In this document: positions 49,278 to 57,635 of the stretch, piece by piece | Layout: every line of letters starts with the position of its first letter | Numbering within the stretch: position 1 is the stretch's first letter | From: Flavobacterium poyangense | GTDB taxonomy: Bacteria > Bacteroidota > Bacteroidia > Flavobacteriales > Flavobacteriaceae | Direction: 5' to 3' | DNA length: 64,000 bases | NCBI RefSeq assembly: GCF_011751075.1 | Contig: NZ_JAALLN010000015.1 | Location: forward strand, 47,828 to 111,827 | Notes under the pieces: model-generated | The model's input: the letters and a program-made list of their open reading frames with translations, nothing else | Database searches by the model: none | What the model was told of the DNA's origin: nothing | Made by a program: the position numbers and the translations under genes

Positions 49278-49559
49278 TTGTTTGGGACTCTAGAGCACAA
49301 CAAGAGCTACAAGATATTTATGATTATATATTTTCTAATAGTCCCCAAAATGCAAAAAGTGTGATTACGGAATTAATTTCTATTGCTGAAAGTGTTTCGA
49401 ATATGCCTTATAAATATCCTAAAGAACCTTATTTTAATGATGAAAATATTCGTTTCATTCCAAAATGGAGTTACAACAATCTATTTGATTGGTTATAGGG
49501 ATATTACGATATTATCTGTTTTTAATACTTCTCAAAACTTCATAAAAATTCCTAAATAA
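49274..49559 (+). pseudogene. RelE/ParE-family toxin, C-terminus lost by a frameshift
   Basis: The open frame ends at 49498 after 74 residues: WDSRAQQELQDIYDYI and IRFIPKWSYNN are typical ParE-type segments. One extra base near 49478-49481 shifts the frame. Reading on from 49482 in the neighbouring frame gives YLIGYRDITILSVFNTSQ and ends with a stop at 49557-49559, exactly the missing last strand and tail of a roughly 95-residue toxin. The truncated product lacks the C-terminal strand that holds catalytic or target-contact residues, so it is probably inactive. A sequencing error is the main alternative. Confidence 0.75.
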
Positions 49560-49610
49560 TTTTAAATATAGAAATTCTGCTTCTGCACCATTTATCGCAT
49601 TTGTTACTCG

Positions 49611-49676
49611 ATAGCGCAAATTTGTAATTTGTGCTCACAAAAACTTGATGGCGCAAATTTGCAATTTGTGCCCGCA
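49611..49676. repeat. Family 2 repeat, right copy
   Basis: Same arrangement as 48708-48773: GCGCAAATTTGTAATTTGTG, the spacer CTCACAAAAACTTGATG, then GCGCAAATTTGCAATTTGTG. The two copies flank the toxin-antitoxin genes in direct orientation. Confidence 0.85.
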
Positions 49677-49886
49677 AAAAACTTGAAAAAATTACATTAT
49701 ACAATTCGTAAAAATATTTTCTACATTCGTTTAAAAGAAATATCAACTTATTATATAAAGCTAATTTAAACTTATAAGAGCTATTGTATAGTTTCCATAG
49801 ATAAGTTTGCCCTCCATTAAAGACAGATGCAGAAAATGACAAAAAAAAGGATAAGCAACCCACTCTAAATTATTCTATATAAAAAA

Positions 49887-49919
49887 ATACCATTATGCTT
49901 AAAAAAAGCATAATGGTAT
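49887..49919. terminator. Bidirectional terminator after the NHL-propeller gene
   Basis: ATACCATTATGCTT and AAGCATAATGGTAT are perfect reverse complements around five A residues, with an A-tract left and TTTTT right. In the leftward direction it ends the operon of the fibre-like genes. Confidence 0.85.
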
Positions 49920-50021
49920 TTTTAGATGCAATGCTTTTTATTATTACTCTGTAAAACAGATTCTGTCGCATAAAACAGAAATAAATCAACGGGTAAAAAA
50001 ATAGGTACTTTAAATTCTATT

Positions 50022-51557
50022 TTAAAAAGTTGTTCCCGCAGATCTTAACCATCCAGTACCTACGACATACCAATAAATATATCCAGCAGCAATCCTAATG
50101 TCACCTGCAGTTCCCGTATCGGCTGAAGTAAGTGGGGCAACTGATCCGATTTTTTTAGATAAATATTCCCTGGTTATGATTGATTTCCCTGATAAATCTC
50201 CACTTATAAAGCTAGGTAATGCACTAGGCAAATAGCCCGTACCATTCGCATCTGTGTAGAAATCTCCATTCGTAAGAACGTTACCAGATGGGTCTAAGGA
50301 TAGTATATTTCTAGTTGTAGGTTGTGTAATTCTTGTAAAAGTTCTACTGGATTTACAAGCTACATAAACAGATCCGTTACCGGCTACAGCTAATAATCTT
50401 GGATCGTCAGCAGTTGCTCCTATTACTGTCGCTACTCCGTCAGGTGTCGTTTTAGTAACTCCATTAGAACCGACTGTATATACATTACTTTGACTGTCAA
50501 CCTTAATATCCCAGCCACCTTGAACTGCTGCTAAAATAGTAGTAGTTCCATCAGGCAAAATTTTAAACAGAGAACCTAAACCATTAAGACTATGCACATA
50601 AATAATTCCTGTAGATTGATCTAGTGCCGAACTTATTCCTCCTCCTAAGTATCCGGTCCTCAATACGCTGGAAGCTCCGGTCGGAAGATATTTTATTACT
50701 CTACCTCCATCATCTACAGTATAAATAATTCCATTAGATTTATTTCTAACAAAAGAATAAGTTCCGTGAAGCCCAAGATTCTTTGTAGCGACTGTAGTAA
50801 CAGATCCGGCCGGAGTAATTGATAATACAGTGTCAACTGTTGCCGTTGTTGCTACCGTATATAAGTTATCAAACTCATCTATCTCAATTCCCAAACAAGA
50901 GCCAATATAAGTCCATGAAGCCCAAGACGTTATAACGTTACCATTAGGTTCTATTTTTGTAATTGTAGATGAATCTCTATTTACCGTAAAAATATTTCCT
51001 TTACTATCAATAACAATTCCTGACGGATAAGCTCCTGTGTTAGCAAGTATCGTAGTAGGACCACCAACAGGGGTTTTCCTTACGTTGTTATCTTTTCTGT
51101 CTGTTACATAAGTTGTTCCGTATTGATCAACAATCATATCCCAAGGATAAGTTCCTGTAGTTCCGTAATTAACCGTACTTGACATACTAGTCGCAGTTGC
51201 ATTCGCGAATTTTAAACCCGCTACATCTGCACTTCCGCTTTTAATTTCAATAGGTTTAGCTATAGTAACCAAGGAATTATCGTCTGTAATATTACTATCG
51301 CTAACATTTTTACCTTCGGAATTAAATTTAGCTATTTTATTTACAGTTCCGGATATAGTTGATCCTCTACTCGTAATAGAACTCTTAGGAATGTAATTGA
51401 CATTACCATTTGAATTCACAACCATGATACTGTCAGTAGGTAAACCAAGTGGAACTGTTGAAAGTTGAAGCTGATTCTGGATGTTGTATTTTTTTTGTGC
51501 TGTTGAAGGAATTATAAATATTAATCCAAGCAATAATGCGTAAATAAACTTTTTCAT
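50022..51557 (-). CDS. Secreted NHL/beta-propeller protein with tail-fibre-like ends
   Basis: 511 aa. A signal peptide (about 1-20, ending PSTAQ) is followed by a Gly/Ser/Thr/Asn-rich stretch (SGTVNKIAKFNSEGK) like those in phage or surface fibres. About six NHL-like repeats (130-410) follow, each with an aliphatic-D-x-x-G-N-x-[FY] pattern such as IVIDSKGNIFTVN and IEIDEFDNLYTV, predicting a beta-propeller. The C-terminal 60 residues (TGTAGDIRIAAGYIYWYV) look like the last segment of tail-fibre or collar proteins. The function is unknown; carbohydrate or protein binding outside the cell is plausible. A small fibre-associated gene lies 196 bp upstream in the same direction. Confidence 0.8.
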   Translation of the reverse strand: MKKFIYALLLGLIFIIPSTAQKKYNIQNQLQLSTVPLGLPTDSIMVVNSNGNVNYIPKSSITSRGSTISGTVNKIAKFNSEGKNVSDSNITDDNSLVTIAKPIEIKSGSADVAGLKFANATATSMSSTVNYGTTGTYPWDMIVDQYGTTYVTDRKDNNVRKTPVGGPTTILANTGAYPSGIVIDSKGNIFTVNRDSSTITKIEPNGNVITSWASWTYIGSCLGIEIDEFDNLYTVATTATVDTVLSITPAGSVTTVATKNLGLHGTYSFVRNKSNGIIYTVDDGGRVIKYLPTGASSVLRTGYLGGGISSALDQSTGIIYVHSLNGLGSLFKILPDGTTTILAAVQGGWDIKVDSQSNVYTVGSNGVTKTTPDGVATVIGATADDPRLLAVAGNGSVYVACKSSRTFTRITQPTTRNILSLDPSGNVLTNGDFYTDANGTGYLPSALPSFISGDLSGKSIITREYLSKKIGSVAPLTSADTGTAGDIRIAAGYIYWYVVGTGWLRSAGTTF

Positions 51558-51753
51558 GTATAATTTGATTTTCTGTTTTTAATTTGTTTGAAATTGTAAT
51601 TAATCTTTCCTGTTGTATTTGATTATTTTCCTTAGGGACAATTTCACTTAGTTTTGTTAACCGGATTAGTTAACCTAATTGAACCGTTACTTACAATGGC
51701 TGTAAATTGTTCTCGAGATTATCTAAAAGCCTGATATACTTCTCTTTTTAGAT

Positions 51754-52164
51754 CTATAATTCTTGTTTCGTGATAATTTCGAAATTTCTTAAACTGGTCA
51801 TTTCACCACCTAAATAAATACCTTCAATCACACAGTTTTGGACAATACCTTTAACAACATCATTAACTTCAGCATCATTTTCGTTTGTATTTCCCACTGC
51901 TTTCAATATCAAAAATTGACCTTCAGGAATTATTCGAGCTTTGGTTAACAAGTTTGGATGAGCATCTGCATTTAATAAATGATCATCAAGTACCGCTTTA
52001 TCAGCTTTATAGTCTAATAAAGGATAAAGTCCTTCCACATCTCCCACAGGAACTTTTTCGCTCTTATGTCGAAAAGAATCCCAAGTATCCCAAAATTGAG
52101 TTTGTGTCGGTTTTAAACCCGTTTTGAACCAGCTTTTTATGATGTTTAATGTTTGTATGGCCAT
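51754..52164 (-). CDS. Small phage-tail/fibre-associated protein of Bacteroidota type
   Basis: 136 aa. The N-terminus (IKSWFKTGLKPTQTQFWDTW) and the DSFRHKSEKVPV segment are familiar from small proteins beside fibre-like genes and prophage structural genes in Flavobacteriaceae; this is recalled, not searched. There is no signal peptide. It is followed by the secreted propeller protein in the same direction after 196 bp with no gene. No other phage genes are near, so this is a fragment or a domesticated pair rather than a prophage. Confidence 0.6.
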   Translation of the reverse strand: MAIQTLNIIKSWFKTGLKPTQTQFWDTWDSFRHKSEKVPVGDVEGLYPLLDYKADKAVLDDHLLNADAHPNLLTKARIIPEGQFLILKAVGNTNENDAEVNDVVKGIVQNCVIEGIYLGGEMTSLRNFEIITKQEL

Positions 52165-52661
52165 ATTTTTCTTTTTAGATGATGCGATTAATTGAGATTT
52201 CTTTTTCCTTTTAAGGATTGATTTGATACGATTTTAAAATTACTCTTGCTGAGTATTTTAAGTATTTTTTCCATTTTCTTTGATGAAGTGTTATACATAA
52301 TTTAGCTGTTATTAAATGTTTTAATGAATGGGATAGTAAACTCTATTACCTATAAAGTAATCTTCTTATTTGATTATTTGAAGATGCAAAAGTAGAACGG
52401 AAGAATACAAAAAGAACAAAAAAAAGCCAGCTCTATTCAGTAGTTTCAGCAAATAGACAACTTAATGAAACTACTGAATACAAGTGTTTTGAAGTTTTAA
52501 TATGATTAATATTCACACTATTTTTACATCCAGAAAAAAACTAGCGATGAGTAAAAATACACTTCACAATTTCGGTCTTTCGATAAAAAATAGTTCCAAA
52601 AGAAATATGAGTTAACAATCAGTTTTAACTTAATCCAGAAAATTTTACTTAAAAAACTATA
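52165..52661. other. Intergenic region with a 15-bp inverted repeat
   Basis: AT-rich and without a credible long gene. The one clear structure is the hairpin at 52434-52480. Confidence 0.55.
52434..52480. repeat. Perfect 15-bp inverted repeat hairpin, related to the element near 59500
   Basis: TATTCAGTAGTTTCA (52434-52448) and TGAAACTACTGAATA (52466-52480) pair perfectly around 17 bp. Parts (AGTAGTTT, AGCAA, GAAACTACTG) recur in the inverted-repeat element at 59484-59571. Confidence 0.75.
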
Positions 52662-52838
52662 ATGACTATGAATGAATTAGATATAAATTCAGATGATAAA
52701 AAAAGAGACCTTGAAGATCAACTGAAAAAGCGACCAAAAGAGAAATGGAAAATCTGGAGATTAATTGCTGTTGGAATTATCTTGCCTTTTGTGGGGCCAT
52801 ACATTCCATTAAGAAAAGGAAGTTTAGCTGAAATTTAG
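52662..52838 (+). CDS. Small membrane protein, 58 aa, possible
   Basis: The frame begins MTMNELDINSDDKKRD, is charged for 30 residues, then has one hydrophobic segment (LIAVGIILPFVGPYI) and a short basic end. A second in-frame Met lies at 52668. It overlaps the end of the convergent NIPSNAP gene by 15 bp. Composition and the positive-inside pattern look like a real small membrane protein, but nothing else supports it. Confidence 0.45.
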   Translation: MTMNELDINSDDKKRDLEDQLKKRPKEKWKIWRLIAVGIILPFVGPYIPLRKGSLAEI

Positions 52839-53516
52839 ATTTATAAGAGTCAAATCAGTCTGAATCTTCACAAGTTCCAGTATCTCCATTTTTAAACCTT
52901 CAGGCATTTTATTGATCAAATCTTCCTTGATTTGACGCTCGTTTTCGTCTTTATAATTTGTGATCAAAACCAACAGATTTTTATCTTGAAAAACCGGCAG
53001 CCTTGGAAAATCATTTTCGGTCATTTCACTTGTCCAAAGCGAAAAATCTTCAACAGCTAAAGTCTTTAGGAATGGAATATAGGATTCTTCAAAAAGCTTA
53101 ATTACTTTATCTACAGTGCAGTTGCAAATGTAAAAATTAACAACAGTGATTTCCTTATCAGAGTTTAACGAGCCACTTTCGTACAATGGTCTTAATAAAT
53201 AGACATGATCTGAGTTAATCATCATTTCATTTGCTCCTTTTCCATGTTCTTTCCAAACCGGACTATTAATATAAAAATCATTCAGAAATTGCGCCCTTGA
53301 ATGCATATCTGTAAAACCGCGCAACCAGACAAACCTGTCATTCACATTTTTAATTTTGAATTCTCCCACCGTATAACCACCCAATTTGTTCATTGAATCA
53401 ACAAAATTTAAATGAAAATAGCGATGAAAACTATCTGTAAAATTGGGTTTTAGCAAATAATTACGGAGTTCTAACACCTTGATATTCTCCGAATTTTCTT
53501 TTTTTGAATAGCTCAT
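52824..53516 (-). CDS. NIPSNAP-domain protein
   Basis: 230 aa. Two ferredoxin-like halves of the NIPSNAP/dimeric alpha-beta barrel type: the first starts VLELRNYLLKPN and includes GGYTVGEFKI and FVWLRGFTDM, the second starts ITVVNFYICN. No catalytic residues are known for the family, so its role is open. It is transcribed away from an HxlR regulator across a 132-bp gap with palindromic sites, so it is probably that regulator's target. Confidence 0.8.
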   Translation of the reverse strand: MSYSKKENSENIKVLELRNYLLKPNFTDSFHRYFHLNFVDSMNKLGGYTVGEFKIKNVNDRFVWLRGFTDMHSRAQFLNDFYINSPVWKEHGKGANEMMINSDHVYLLRPLYESGSLNSDKEITVVNFYICNCTVDKVIKLFEESYIPFLKTLAVEDFSLWTSEMTENDFPRLPVFQDKNLLVLITNYKDENERQIKEDLINKMPEGLKMEILELVKIQTDLTLINLNFS

Positions 53517-53522
53517 GGTTTA

Positions 53523-53546
53523 TTTGATTTAAAATTTTTAATCAAA
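53523..53546. promoter_or_regulatory. Near-perfect 24-bp palindrome upstream of the NIPSNAP gene
   Basis: TTTGATT and AATCAAA arms enclose an A/T centre, and the whole 24 bp is palindromic at 22 positions. It lies 7 bp upstream of the leftward ATG. A candidate HxlR operator. Confidence 0.4.
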
Positions 53547-53609
53547 TTAATGAATTAAATATCTTTACAGCAAGTACTTACCAGATTGTACCTAACCTTC
53601 TAAAACTAT

Positions 53610-53628
53610 ACTAATACTGATTATTAGT
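53610..53628. promoter_or_regulatory. Inverted repeat upstream of the HxlR gene
   Basis: ACTAATA and TATTAGT flank CTGAT, ending 20 bp before the regulator ATG. A possible autoregulatory site. Confidence 0.35.
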
Positions 53629-53648
53629 GCTTTAAAATTTTAAAAGTA

Positions 53649-53972
53649 ATGGAAAAAGTTTCAAGAAAAGCCTACTGCCCGGTTGATTACGCCTTTCAAA
53701 GAATAGGCGGAAAATACAAAGGAAGAATTCTATGGTATTTAAAAGATGGTGTTTTAAGGTACGGCGAACTAAAAAGAATCGTTGAAGGCATTACTCCAAA
53801 AATGCTCACACAAACACTAAAAGAATTAGAGGCCGATGGATTAGTCACAAGAAAAGTCTATCTGGAAGTTCCTCCCCGCGTTGAGTACGGGCTTACGGAA
53901 ACCGGTCTGGAATTAATTCCATTCATCAACCAAATGCGGATTTGGGGTGAAAAACAAATGGCGAAAGGTTAA
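53649..53972 (+). CDS. HxlR-family winged-helix transcriptional regulator
   Basis: 107 aa, the normal HxlR length. The family hallmarks are present: CPVDYAFQRIGGKYKGRIL near the start with Cys11, LRYGELKRIVEGITPKMLTQ for the recognition helix region, and the wing with PPRVEYGLTETG. Several HxlR proteins sense electrophiles or oxidants through this Cys; whether this one does is unknown. It is divergent from the NIPSNAP gene and is followed by a strong terminator. Confidence 0.93.
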   Translation: MEKVSRKAYCPVDYAFQRIGGKYKGRILWYLKDGVLRYGELKRIVEGITPKMLTQTLKELEADGLVTRKVYLEVPPRVEYGLTETGLELIPFINQMRIWGEKQMAKG

Positions 53973-54022
53973 ATTTTGGAATTTGTATACATAGTTTATC
54001 CTCTCCTAAAAATTCTAATTCA

Positions 54023-54063
54023 AAAAAATGCGGTGAATAAACAACTTAATCACCGCATTTTTT
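54023..54063. terminator. Terminator after the HxlR gene
   Basis: AAAAAATGCGGTGA and TCACCGCATTTTTT are perfect reverse complements around a 13-base loop, with the A and T tracts built into the stem. Confidence 0.9.
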
Positions 54064-54106
54064 GCGGAGAATAATTACTATATTTACCGTATAAACTAAA
54101 AAGACA

Positions 54107-55207
54107 ATGGCAATCTATATCCATCAGCTTAAAAATTGGCCAAATCTACAGTGGAATGAGCAAGAATTTATTTCGCTATTGAGCGAAGTTCGAAACTTGC
54201 AAGGGAAACTTATGGGAAAAGTTGAGTTGCTGGGTTTTAAACTAAAGGACGAAGCTAATTTAGAAACTCTAATTCAAGATGTCTTGCAAACTTCTGAAAT
54301 AGAAGGAGAAATACTAAATCCTGAACTAGTCCGTTCTTCCATTGCAACAAGACTTGGATTAGAATATTCCGGCTTAGAGCGCTCAGACAGAAATGTTGAC
54401 GGAATTGTAGAATTAATGTTAGACGCCACTCAAAACGACAACAAAACATTGACGGATGAACGTTTATTTGGTTGGCATGCAGCACTGTTTCCATTAGGAA
54501 GAAGCGGCATTCACAAGATTGAAACCGCCAATTGGCGTTCGGGTGAGATGCAAGTAGTTTCAGGAGGAATGGGTCGCGAAATAGTACATTTCGAAGCTCC
54601 AAAAGCAGAACAATTAACCTTAGAAATGAAACATTTTATTGACTGGTACAATAACGAGCAAAATTTAGAATCATTGCTAAAAGCTGCTGTAACTCATCTC
54701 TGGTTTATAACGATACATCCATTTGACGATGGGAATGGCAGAATTGCCAGAGCAATTACAGATATGCAACTCTCAAAATCCGATGGTGTAAATCAAAGGT
54801 TTTACAGCATGTCTACTGAGATAAATAAACAAAAAAAAGGCTATTATGCTATCTTAGAGCAGACTCAAAAAGGAGATTTGGATATCACGGCTTGGATAAT
54901 CTGGTTTTTAGAATGCTTAAAAAACAGTATTCTTTACTCCAGTACAATTGTCGATAAAGTAGTAACAAAACATCAATTTTGGGCTAAAAATGCCGGGGTG
55001 ATATGTAATGAACGTCAACAAAAAATGCTTAACAAACTTATGGATAATTTTGAAGGCAATTTAAATACTAATAAATGGGCGAAAATGACAAAAACTTCTC
55101 CAGATACAGCGCTTAGAGACATAACTGATTTAGTAAATAAAGGCATTCTCACCAAAGCTAATTCAGGCGGAAGAAGTACGCATTATATTCTAAAAGATAT
55201 TCTTTAA
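54107..55207 (+). CDS. Fic-family protein with N-terminal autoinhibitory helix and C-terminal winged helix
   Basis: 366 aa. Residues 1-90 are the DUF4172-type N-terminal region, with TSEIEG near 62-67 matching the [ST]xxxE[GN] inhibitory motif of class II Fic proteins. The Fic core motif HPFDDGNGRIAR is at about residue 203 and is complete, so nucleotide transfer (AMPylation) is predicted. The last 80 residues form a winged helix (SPDTALRDITDLVNKGIL, then a GGRSTHYIL wing) typical of this architecture. Stand-alone gene after a terminator. Its protein target cannot be told from sequence. Confidence 0.93.
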   Translation: MAIYIHQLKNWPNLQWNEQEFISLLSEVRNLQGKLMGKVELLGFKLKDEANLETLIQDVLQTSEIEGEILNPELVRSSIATRLGLEYSGLERSDRNVDGIVELMLDATQNDNKTLTDERLFGWHAALFPLGRSGIHKIETANWRSGEMQVVSGGMGREIVHFEAPKAEQLTLEMKHFIDWYNNEQNLESLLKAAVTHLWFITIHPFDDGNGRIARAITDMQLSKSDGVNQRFYSMSTEINKQKKGYYAILEQTQKGDLDITAWIIWFLECLKNSILYSSTIVDKVVTKHQFWAKNAGVICNERQQKMLNKLMDNFEGNLNTNKWAKMTKTSPDTALRDITDLVNKGILTKANSGGRSTHYILKDIL

Positions 55208-55334
55208 GAAAATCAAATACAACTATCGATATAAAAACTAAGATCTTATCGTTAATCAAAACTCCATACTAAATTATTACCTACGCTCCGGAGTCAGCAA
55301 GCCTCGAGGTTCAAGTAAAAAATTAAGATTCAAT

Positions 55335-55793
55335 CTAAGATCGCGGCTTAGGCAAGTTTCTGTCGTACATGATAATAGTTCCTGCCACAGCTACATTTAA
55401 ACTCTTTTCAGATTTAAATTTTACCAAACTATGACATTTCTCCATTACTTTTTTCGATAGTCCATGATCTTCTGCTCCCAATAAATAGACACAACGTCTT
55501 GGATGTTCGAAGGTCTCTAAATCAGATGCTTTTTCATTTAACTCAACCCCAACCAATCGTGCTCCTTTGGGCAAGTTTTCAAAAAAAGCTTCAAAAGTAT
55601 CGTAATGAAAATAAGGAATTGCTTTTACAGCATCGTGAGTATCACAGGCTTGTTTGGCATATCGATTTCCTATGGTAAATATAAAAGTTGCGCCTAAATT
55701 TTGAGCCGATCGCCACAAAACACCCAAATTTTCAGGCGTTTTACCATTTTGTATCCCTATCCCAAAGTATTCATTTATAAAGTTGTCATTCAT
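55335..55793 (-). CDS. SPOUT-family (TrmH/SpoU) RNA methyltransferase
   Basis: 152 aa from the Met at 55793 (MNDNFINEYFGIG), where the fold starts; a longer frame from 55850 adds a hydrophobic run unlikely to be translated. Motif 1 is KTPENLGVLWRSAQNLGA, motif 2 VYLLGAEDHGLS, and motif 3 SLNVAVAGTIIMYDR. These form the trefoil-knot SAM site of 2'-O-ribose methyltransferases. It is shorter than TrmH because N- and C-terminal extensions are missing, as in the minimal SpoU proteins. Its tRNA or rRNA target is not clear. Convergent with the Fic gene. Confidence 0.88.
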   Translation of the reverse strand: MNDNFINEYFGIGIQNGKTPENLGVLWRSAQNLGATFIFTIGNRYAKQACDTHDAVKAIPYFHYDTFEAFFENLPKGARLVGVELNEKASDLETFEHPRRCVYLLGAEDHGLSKKVMEKCHSLVKFKSEKSLNVAVAGTIIMYDRNLPKPRS

Positions 55794-55902
55794 AAGCGCA
55801 AAAGTACAAACTGTAAGCACATAAATCAATTTTTTATTGGGAGGAAACAAAGTCTCTATATTGAAAAGCTTTTATCTGTTTAATTTAAGTCGCTGGTTGT
55901 GA

Positions 55903-55979
55903 AATGTAAAATGTAAAATGTAAAATGTGAAATGTATAATGTAAAATGTATAATGTATAATGTATAATGTATAATGTAA
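55903..55979. repeat. Tandem array of 11 heptads, AATGTAA type
   Basis: Eleven uninterrupted 7-bp units follow the pattern AATGT[AG][AT], 77 bp in all. The array is a likely site of slipped-strand length change. Confidence 0.9.
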
Positions 55980-56090
55980 ACTATAAGCCTGAATGGTGAT
56001 GAGTCTTGTATCTAATTGATTTACCAATGTATAAAAATAGAATAGCACAAAATTTGTACGAATTTAACTACTACAATCCAAGCTTATCAC

Positions 56091-56115
56091 ATCTTACATC
56101 TTACATCTTACATCT
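56091..56115. repeat. Short heptad array ATCTTAC, inverted relative to the first array
   Basis: Three full ATCTTAC units plus ATCT. On the minus strand it reads GATGTAA, one base different from AATGTAA, so the two arrays face each other about 110 bp apart. Confidence 0.8.
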
Positions 56116-56128
56116 CATAACTCATAAC

Positions 56129-57094
56129 CTATGAGGCTTTAAAAGATTCAAAAAACGCATAGGCTCTTTTCTCTGCATAAGAATACATTGAATCTCGCAA
56201 AGGAAAAGCACAATGACCTCCATACTTAGGGGTTTCCAGATAAACATAGGCACTGTCTTCGGCTATTGTTCTGGGGTAACATCTTTCACCCAAAAAAGGA
56301 TCATCAAGCGAATTAATAATCAAAACCGGGGTCGTAATGTCTTTAAGAGAAAATTCAGGAGAAACACGTTGATAGTAGTCATCCCGACTTGTAAAACCAT
56401 GCAGTGGCGCTGTAAAATAATGATCCACTTCATCAAAAGAAGAAATTTTATCGATCTGATCACGATTTATAAAATCCGGAAATTGTGCCGCTTTGTGTTT
56501 CAGTTTTCTTTTTATATCAATAGTGAAATTCAATAAATACACCTTGTTAAAGCCTTTTTTGAGTATTTCAGCACTTGTTGCAATATGCGTTGGAACAGAA
56601 ATAGAGACAGCCGCTTTTATGCGCTCATCTACTTTTGTCCAGCCTAAATAATTCAAAAGCTGCACACCTCCCATTGAATATCCGATAAGATACACCTCTT
56701 CAAATCCTTTTTGCAACACAAACTGCACCACTTCATCAAGATCATCAACGGCACCGTGATGATAAAGCCTCGGAAGACGGTTCATTTCTCCTCCGCAAGT
56801 GCGGTTATTCCATGCAAAAACCGAAAAACCCTTTTGCTGGAAATAAGTCGCACAGCTATTATTGTAGGTTCTGCGTGAATCTCCTTCTAAACCATGACAT
56901 AAAATAACTGCTTTTTTAGAATCATTGATAATGAAATCTATATTGATAAAATCACCATCATTTAACTCCTTTTTTTCCCTTGTGTATCCAGGAGCATCAA
57001 ACTTTTTAAACAAAGCAGCATAAATAGTCGAAATGTGCCTGTTACGGTACATAATAAAAGGAAAATTATAATCTGATTGTTCGATTATTGGCAT
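56129..57094 (-). CDS. Alpha/beta hydrolase, YheT/ABHD1-3 type
   Basis: 321 aa. The oxyanion strand is VILCHGLEGDS, the family phrase FAWNNRTCGGE follows, the nucleophile elbow is GYSMGG, the acid is in NSLDDPF and the His in YGGHCAF. These fit the YheT family of esterase-like hydrolases; the natural substrate is not known. Length is normal. No signal peptide, so cytoplasmic. It stands alone between repeat-rich gaps. Confidence 0.9.
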   Translation of the reverse strand: MPIIEQSDYNFPFIMYRNRHISTIYAALFKKFDAPGYTREKKELNDGDFINIDFIINDSKKAVILCHGLEGDSRRTYNNSCATYFQQKGFSVFAWNNRTCGGEMNRLPRLYHHGAVDDLDEVVQFVLQKGFEEVYLIGYSMGGVQLLNYLGWTKVDERIKAAVSISVPTHIATSAEILKKGFNKVYLLNFTIDIKRKLKHKAAQFPDFINRDQIDKISSFDEVDHYFTAPLHGFTSRDDYYQRVSPEFSLKDITTPVLIINSLDDPFLGERCYPRTIAEDSAYVYLETPKYGGHCAFPLRDSMYSYAEKRAYAFFESFKAS

Positions 57095-57249
57095 GCTACA
57101 AAGTTTTAAGATACTTCATACAAATTTAAGCAATCAATCAATAGGTTGTCTACTACTGCCTTTTTTATTTCACTTGCGTTCGAATGGTTTTGCTACTACC
57201 CTCTTTCTGCTTTTCTAAAAAAATCTCGCAAAGCCGTCAAGTTTGTTTG

Positions 57250-57322
57250 CACGCAGATTTAGCAGATCAAGCTGATATTTTGTTTTTACAATTAGATAAA
57301 AGCAATCTGCTAAATCTGCGTG
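57250..57322. repeat. Dispersed palindromic repeat, family 1, copy 2
   Basis: CACGCAGATTTAGCAGAT at 57250-57267 pairs exactly with 57305-57322. Confidence 0.85.
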
Positions 57323-57356
57323 AGAAAATTTCTCGCTAAGCCGCCAAGTTTTTTTG

Positions 57357-57429
57357 CACGCAGATTTAGCAAATCAGGCTGATATTTTGATTTTGCAATT
57401 AGATAAAAGCAATCTGCTAAATCTGCGTG
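57357..57429. repeat. Dispersed palindromic repeat, family 1, copy 3
   Basis: Arms at 57357-57374 and 57412-57429, one mismatch. It is a direct duplicate of copy 2, offset by 107 bp, including the flanking CTCGCnAAGCCGnCAAGTTT. Confidence 0.85.
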
Positions 57430-57605
57430 AGAAAATTTCTCGCTAAGCCGCAAAAGCGCAAAGTTTCCTTTTCAAAAAAAACTTGGCGACTTAACGACTT
57501 GGCGAGAAATACATCCAAGACAACAGTACGCATAATTTGTGACAGCTAAAGTCAGAGTTCAAAAACAAAAAAGTTTACCTTGATGAATTGCAACAATCCA
57601 TGAAC

Positions 57606-57635
57606 TTACTCAAAAAAATCACTATTTTTGAGTAA
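57606..57635 (+). promoter_or_regulatory. Leader hairpin upstream of the methyltransferase gene
   Basis: TTACTCAAAAA and TTTTTGAGTAA pair perfectly around eight bases, ending 17 nt before the ATG at 57653. It could be a terminator for upstream transcription or a leader structure; there is no T-tract outside the stem beyond its own arm. Confidence 0.45.

Larger units (their letters stand above)
49560..50021. other. Intergenic region with family 2 repeat and a terminator
   Basis: Contains the second family 2 repeat and a strong bidirectional hairpin. A weak 103-codon frame on the minus strand (49552-49863) crosses the repeat and shows no family features, so I do not call it. Confidence 0.55.
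55794..56128. other. Intergenic region with heptad arrays
   Basis: Contains a tandem 7-bp array (55903-55979) and a second, inverted, shorter array (56091-56115). No gene is seen. Confidence 0.6.

Noticed and set aside
49552..49863. 103-aa frame on the minus strand
   Set aside because: It runs through the dispersed repeat, has no recognisable domain and overlaps the end of the toxin gene.
49026..52164. A prophage covering the toxin-antitoxin and fibre-like genes
   Set aside because: No capsid, terminase, portal, integrase or lysis gene is present.
55903..55979. CRISPR-like array
   Set aside because: Units are 7 bp and contiguous, with no spacers and no cas genes.
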